Shown: one piece after another, positions 5,601-8,810 of the stretch
Numbering within the stretch: position 1 is the stretch's first letter
Layout: each line of letters starts with the position of its first letter
From: Bacillota bacterium
GTDB taxonomy: Bacteria; Bacillota; Clostridia; Oscillospirales; Ruminococcaceae
DNA: 8,810 nucleotides
Assembly (NCBI GenBank): GCA_023443315.1
Contig: JAEZVA010000008.1
Location: 1-8,810 of the forward strand
Direction of reading: 5' to 3'
Translations under genes and position numbers: made by a program
The notes under the pieces: generated by a model
What the model was told of the DNA's origin: nothing
What the model saw: only the letters and a program-made list of their open reading frames with translations
The model's database searches: none

Positions 5601-6869
5601 CTACGACCCCTCATACACCACAGCCCCGCCGCAGACGGTAAACCGCACTGCGCCATACAGTGTCCTGCCGGTAAACGGGGAGTTTGCGCTTTTTGAGCGG
5701 TACTCCCCCGCCGTGATGACAGCGTCCGGGTTAAAGATAGTCACGTCAGCGGGTACGCCCACCGAAAGGGTACCCGCCGGGAACCCGTACAGGGTGGCGG
5801 GGCTTACGGTCATTCGCTTAATCAGCTGCGAAAGGGTCAGCCTGCCCGTTCGCACTAGCTCGGTAATGCCGAGGGGGAGCACCGTCTCCAGCCCAATCAT
5901 GCCGCTGGGTGCATCGGCAAAGGGGCGCGCTTTTTCGTCGGCGGTATGGGGGGCGTGGTCGGTGGCGATGATGCTGAGCGTGCCGTCTTTTAGCCCCTCT
6001 ATCACCGCAAGGCGGTCATCCTCGGTGCGCAGTGGCGGGTTTACCTTGGCTAGCGTGCCTTGCCTTAGCACGTCCTGCTCGGTTAGGGTAAAATGCTGGG
6101 GGGTCGCCTCGGCGGTAACGGGTGCTCCTAGCCGCTGTGCAAGGCGCACCAGCTCCACAGAACGGGCAGAGCTGATGTGCTGCAGGTGTACCCGCGCGCC
6201 GGTATGTAAGGCGAGCATGCAGTCGCGCGCCACCAGTACGTCCTCCGCGGCGGCGGGCGCGCCCGTAAGCCCCAGTGCCTTTGCCACTTCCCCTGCGTTT
6301 ACGCCGCTCTCGGCTATCAGCGCGGGGTGTTCCTCGTGCAGGCTTATGGGCAGATTAAGCTGCTTTGCGCGTAGCATCGCCTCGATTAGAAGCCGTTCGT
6401 CGGCAAGCGGAATGCCGTCGTCCGAAAAGCCGCACGCGCCGTTTTGGGCGAGCAGCTCCATGTCGGTCAGCTCTTTGCCTGCCATATCCCTTGTAACCGC
6501 CGCCACAGTGTGTACATGAACGGGTGCCTGCCTGCCTTTTTCCAGCACATAGCGCAGGATTTCGGGGTTATCCACAGCCGGTCTGGTGTTTGCCATGCAC
6601 ACCACGGTGGTAAACCCGCCTGCTGCTGCGGCGGCGCTGCCCGTCAGGATGTCCTCCTTGTGGGTAAGCCCCGGGTCACGAAAATGCACGTGCACATCCA
6701 CCAGCCCCGGGCAAACGACAAACCCTCGCGCGTCGAGTACCGTTTGTACCCCATCTGCCGAAAGCGCTTTGCCCACGGCGGCGATGTTACCGCCCCGCAC
6801 CAACACATCCATTGTCTCGTCTATCCCGTTTGCGGGGTCTATCACCCGCCCGTTTTTCACTAAAATCAC
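5601..6869 (-). CDS. pyrC: Dihydroorotase, class I
   Basis: Dihydroorotase cyclises carbamoyl-aspartate to dihydroorotate, the third step of pyrimidine synthesis, in the cytoplasm. With a GTG start at 6869 the product has 422 residues, normal for the class I form of Gram-positive bacteria. The metal ligands are in place: HVHFRDPG (60-67, H60 and H62), FSDDG (149-152, containing the bridging Asp that replaces the carboxylated lysine of class II), H178 in SLHEE, H231 in LQHIS and D304 in ATDHAPH. The GTG is chosen because GAAGGGAG lies just upstream and the protein then begins VILVKNGRVIDPANG, as family members do. The frame is open further upstream to 7010, but that extension would run through the promoter and the previous gene's terminator. 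No other pyr gene is in view, so pyrC stands alone here. I see no PyrR-type attenuator. A small TGTGC/GCACA hairpin precedes the ribosome binding site. Confidence 0.96.
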   Translation of the reverse strand: MILVKNGRVIDPANGIDETMDVLVRGGNIAAVGKALSADGVQTVLDARGFVVCPGLVDVHVHFRDPGLTHKEDILTGSAAAAAGGFTTVVCMANTRPAVDNPEILRYVLEKGRQAPVHVHTVAAVTRDMAGKELTDMELLAQNGACGFSDDGIPLADERLLIEAMLRAKQLNLPISLHEEHPALIAESGVNAGEVAKALGLTGAPAAAEDVLVARDCMLALHTGARVHLQHISSARSVELVRLAQRLGAPVTAEATPQHFTLTEQDVLRQGTLAKVNPPLRTEDDRLAVIEGLKDGTLSIIATDHAPHTADEKARPFADAPSGMIGLETVLPLGITELVRTGRLTLSQLIKRMTVSPATLYGFPAGTLSVGVPADVTIFNPDAVITAGEYRSKSANSPFTGRTLYGAVRFTVCGGAVVYEGS

Positions 6870-6936
6870 GGCGTTCTCCCTTCGTTTGTGCCCGGCACAG
6901 TCGGCGTATACTCCGCTTTGTTTGAGATTGGTATTT

Positions 6937-6968
6937 ATTATACTCGATTTGTCCCCCGTTTTCCACAA
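6937..6968 (-). promoter_or_regulatory. Promoter of pyrC
   Basis: Read leftward, TGGAAA (6960-6965, four of six matches) stands 17 bases from a perfect TATAAT (6937-6942). The transcript would start near 6930, giving a leader of about 60 bases. The -35 region lies in TTGTGGAA (6961-6968), overlapping the T-run tail of the preceding gene's terminator. The same octamer is found at the same distance in the typA promoter. Confidence 0.6.
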
Positions 6969-7000
6969 AAATGCCGCACCCGATTGATGGGATGCGGCAT
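6966..7000 (-). terminator. Intrinsic terminator of the zinc-ribbon membrane protein gene
   Basis: ATGCCGCACCC (6971-6981) and GGATGCGGCAT (6990-7000) form an 11-pair stem with one G-U pair when read leftward. It closes the loop and is followed by five T residues. It lies 15 bases beyond the stop codon at 7016 and directly abuts the pyrC promoter. Confidence 0.88.
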
Positions 7001-7015
7001 ATAGCGGCATATCGA

Positions 7016-8053
7016 TTAGCTATACAGCGAAAGGTATACATAAAACAGCTCGTTTCCAGTCTGGTCAAGCACATACAGCGGCAGATAGTCATACTCCCCA
7101 CCTGAGGTGGAGTAAAGTAGTAGCTTGCTCACCGTCTCGCCCGGCATCAGCACCGTGCGCTCCAGCACATCCTTGGCAGAGACACCGCCAAGCGTAGGGG
7201 AAAACTCGCACGGGTTGCCCATTGCGTCCTCCAGCCGAAACAGCGAGGGGGTCAGCGTAAACGCCTCGCCCGAGTTGTTCTTAAAGGTGACGCCTATCAC
7301 AACAAGCGAGGTGCCCTCGGTACCCGTTTCCTCCGCTAGGCTGTAGTCAAAGTTGTACGAGATATCGTTGTTCACCACCGTGTCGCCGATGAAATACTGG
7401 GGCAGGATGTTATCCGGCAGCTGATACTCTTGCGATTCGTCGTCGGGGAAAAACAGGTCGCCCTTGTTATCGGGCGCGTTCCCGCCGGCAAACTGAGACA
7501 CCCCGTACGCTACAACAATCAGCGTAATCAGCTGAAGCAGCAGCATCAAACCGCCCATCACAATGCCCACGACAACCGGCCATTTCGCAGCCCCTTCACG
7601 GGGAACACTTGGTACCGGCGGATAGCTTGACGGCGGTGCCTGCCATGCGGCAGGCGGCGACGGGGGCGGCGGCGCAAACGCAGCGTGGTGCTGCGGCTGT
7701 GCCGCTATGGGGGGCATCGCTCCGTAAACGGGTATGCGCGGTGGTGCCGGCTGTGCGGGCGGCAATCCCCGCAGGCTAAAGGTGCACACGGGGCAAAAAT
7801 TCTCATACGGAATCAGGTTGCCGCAGCGGGGGCACATCACCGTCTCGGGCGCGGCACAGCAAGGGGTATCGGGCTGCGGGGCGGGGTTCTCGGTCTGTGC
7901 CGGCTCAGGCTGCACGGTGGAGACCTCGGGGGTAGGCAGCCCTTCGATCGATGTATTTTCAGAAAGTCCCTGCTCGTTTTGTTGTGTCGGGTCGGGCAGG
8001 GGTTGCGTCATGTCGTCAGTGGTGTTTGTGGTGTAAAGCTCACGGTCGTCCAT
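7016..8053 (-). CDS. Zinc-ribbon, proline-rich, single-span membrane protein
   Basis: I cannot name this 345-residue protein, but its layout is clear. Residues 1-70 are acidic, rich in Gln, Pro and Thr, and probably disordered. A zinc ribbon follows: CPRC (74-77) and CPVC (87-90), with C74, C77, C87 and C90 as likely ligands. Residues 95-150 are a proline-rich linker. A hydrophobic membrane span covers about 159-184 (begins WPVVVGIVMGG). The rest, from about 222, is beta-rich and contains SLVVIGVTFKNNSGEAFTL and a later LMPGETVSKLLLYST. This resembles DUF4352-type immunoglobulin-like extracellular domains, though that is a likeness of pattern only. Expected topology puts the zinc ribbon inside and the beta domain outside. 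Many Firmicutes have proteins of this build with unknown roles. The ATG at 8053 follows AAAGGAG by seven bases. It is transcribed alone, with its own terminator. Confidence 0.88.
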   Translation of the reverse strand: MDDRELYTTNTTDDMTQPLPDPTQQNEQGLSENTSIEGLPTPEVSTVQPEPAQTENPAPQPDTPCCAAPETVMCPRCGNLIPYENFCPVCTFSLRGLPPAQPAPPRIPVYGAMPPIAAQPQHHAAFAPPPPSPPAAWQAPPSSYPPVPSVPREGAAKWPVVVGIVMGGLMLLLQLITLIVVAYGVSQFAGGNAPDNKGDLFFPDDESQEYQLPDNILPQYFIGDTVVNNDISYNFDYSLAEETGTEGTSLVVIGVTFKNNSGEAFTLTPSLFRLEDAMGNPCEFSPTLGGVSAKDVLERTVLMPGETVSKLLLYSTSGGEYDYLPLYVLDQTGNELFYVYLSLYS

Positions 8054-8121
8054 ACGCGCTCTCCTTTGATTTTATGCCAAAATATAACTGTTATACTATC
8101 AATATTAGCACAATGGGTGGT

Positions 8122-8127
8122 ATTATA
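8122..8127 (-). promoter_or_regulatory. Likely -10 box of the zinc-ribbon protein gene
   Basis: A perfect TATAAT read leftward, 68 bases before the ATG at 8053. No good -35 box lies 16-18 bases upstream (the hexamer there is GAAAAT), so the assignment is tentative. A second, weaker TATAAC lies closer to the gene. Confidence 0.4.
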
Positions 8128-8236
8128 CAAGGCAACAAAAATGAATTTTCCTGTGTAAAGTATGCAGTATTTCAGGATTTTATGCGTGTCGCACCAACAA
8201 CTATAGTGTCATATTATGCCCTATGCGGGCGAATGC

Positions 8237-8279
8237 AAAAAAAGGGGGAAGCGAAATCCCCTACGGGTTGCTTCCCCCT
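8237..8279 (-). terminator. Intrinsic terminator of the trpB2-like gene
   Basis: AGGGGGAAGC (8243-8252) pairs perfectly with GCTTCCCCCT (8270-8279). The 17-base interior can form a small extra stem (CCC against GGG). Read leftward it is followed by seven T residues. It lies about 20 bases after the stop codon at 8299. Confidence 0.92.
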
Positions 8280-8298
8280 ACTGCTCATGTAAAACGGA

Positions 8299-8810
8299 TT
8301 AGACCAGTCCCTCGTTTACGGGGATCTCGCGCAGCGATGCAAAGCCCTGCTCTAGGTCCTCGTCGGTGGGGATGTAGTCGGTCATTTTGCCCTCGGTAAA
8401 CTGCTGGTACGCGGCCATATCAAAGTAGCCGGTGCCCGTTAGGTTAAATACGATGGTCTTTTGCTCGCCGCTTTCCTTACATTTCAGCGCCTCGTCGATG
8501 GCGGTGCGGATGGCATGCGCCGACTCGGGTGCGGGCAGAATCTGCTCCACGCGCGAGAACAGCTGTGCCGCCTCGAACACACCCGTCTGGGTAACGGAGG
8601 TCGCCTCGAGGTAGCCGTCGTGGTACAGCTTGCTTAAGATGGGCGCCATGCCGTGGTAGCGCAGCCCGCCCGCGTGGATGGGGCTGGGCATAAAGCCGCT
8701 GCCTAGGGTATACATCTTGGCAAGGGGGGTCATCTTGCCGGTGTCGCAGAAGTCGTAGGCGTACTTGCCTCTGGTAAGCGACGGGCAGGATGCCGGCTCT
8801 ACCGCAATAA
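8299..8810 (-). CDS. Tryptophan synthase beta chain, TrpB2 type (C-terminal part)
   Basis: The frame is open from the right edge of the window to a TAA at 8299, so about 170 C-terminal residues are visible and the N-terminus lies outside. The visible start reads AVEPASCPSLTRGKYAYDFCD, followed by MTPLAKMYTLGSGFMPSPIH and GGLRYHGMAP, which is typical of the TrpB2 (TrpB-like, PLP-dependent) branch and unlike the classical TrpB1 end. The enzyme would join indole and serine to make tryptophan, or work on other indole sources, in the cytoplasm. The PLP-binding lysine is not in the window. The C-terminus (TGTGYFDMAAYQQF) also fits the family. An internal Met at 8733 is not the true start, because conserved sequence continues upstream of it. 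No trpA or other trp gene is visible, which is common for TrpB2. Confidence 0.9.
   Translation of the reverse strand, partial: IAVEPASCPSLTRGKYAYDFCDTGKMTPLAKMYTLGSGFMPSPIHAGGLRYHGMAPILSKLYHDGYLEATSVTQTGVFEAAQLFSRVEQILPAPESAHAIRTAIDEALKCKESGEQKTIVFNLTGTGYFDMAAYQQFTEGKMTDYIPTDEDLEQGFASLREIPVNEGLV

Noticed and set aside
5578..6519. 313-residue plus-strand frame antisense to pyrC
   Set aside because: It is Ser/Ala/Val-rich shadow translation of the high-GC pyrC gene, which itself carries all catalytic motifs.
6568..6576. Perfect DnaA-box-like TTATCCACA
   Set aside because: It is a single site inside pyrC codons for conserved residues (VDNPE), with no cluster of boxes and no AT-rich unwinding region. 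It is most likely chance.
6870..7010. Upstream extension of the pyrC reading frame to an ATG at 7010
   Set aside because: It would translate through the pyrC promoter and the preceding gene's terminator. The GTG at 6869 has a proper ribosome site and the family N-terminus.
7099..7111. Near-palindrome CCACCTGAGGTGG
   Set aside because: It lies inside the coding region for a Ser-Gly-Gly-Glu stretch. There is no second copy or promoter nearby, so operator function is unsupported.
1..8810. CRISPR array, prophage, transposase, toxin-antitoxin or defence module
   Set aside because: I found no regularly spaced repeats, no transposase or integrase motifs, and no tRNA-like or toxin-like genes. Apart from one orphan gene and the repeat-like region near the left end, the window is ordinary core genome.

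Overview
The window reads as chromosomal housekeeping DNA from a moderately high-GC member of the Clostridia (Firmicutes), most likely an Oscillospiraceae/Ruminococcaceae-type gut anaerobe. Strong AGGAG-type ribosome binding sites, perfect TATAAT -10 boxes, short U-tailed terminators, a DegV protein, a Firmicutes-type rplM-rpsI operon and a class I dihydroorotase all fit. The genus cannot be fixed from the sequence alone.

Left part (1-3500): a 418-base gene-free stretch with an intricate set of overlapping inverted repeats, then two leftward genes, each with its own promoter and terminator. These are degV (fatty-acid-binding DegV family) and typA/bipA (ribosome-associated GTPase, TTG start). 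A 23-codon reading frame sits directly in front of degV.

Middle (3500-5500): typA is divergent from the rightward rplM-rpsI operon (ribosomal proteins L13 and S9). That operon has a consensus promoter (TTGACA, 17 bp, TATAAT), a roughly 95-base leader able to form an L13-leader-like stem, and a strong terminator. After it lies an AT-rich islet with one unrecognised 155-residue protein carrying a six-cysteine C-terminal half and its own extended -10 promoter.

Right part (5500-8810): three leftward genes, each apparently its own transcription unit. They are pyrC (dihydroorotase, GTG start), a zinc-ribbon/proline-rich/single-membrane-span protein of unknown role, and the C-terminal part of a TrpB2-type tryptophan synthase beta chain cut by the window edge. 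Each is followed by a good intrinsic terminator.

There is no clear mobile element, CRISPR array, phage module or defence system. The parts most worth a second look are the mutually exclusive hairpins at 332-395 downstream of degV, the AT-rich cysteine protein, the shared upstream motif in the typA and pyrC promoters, and the rplM leader.
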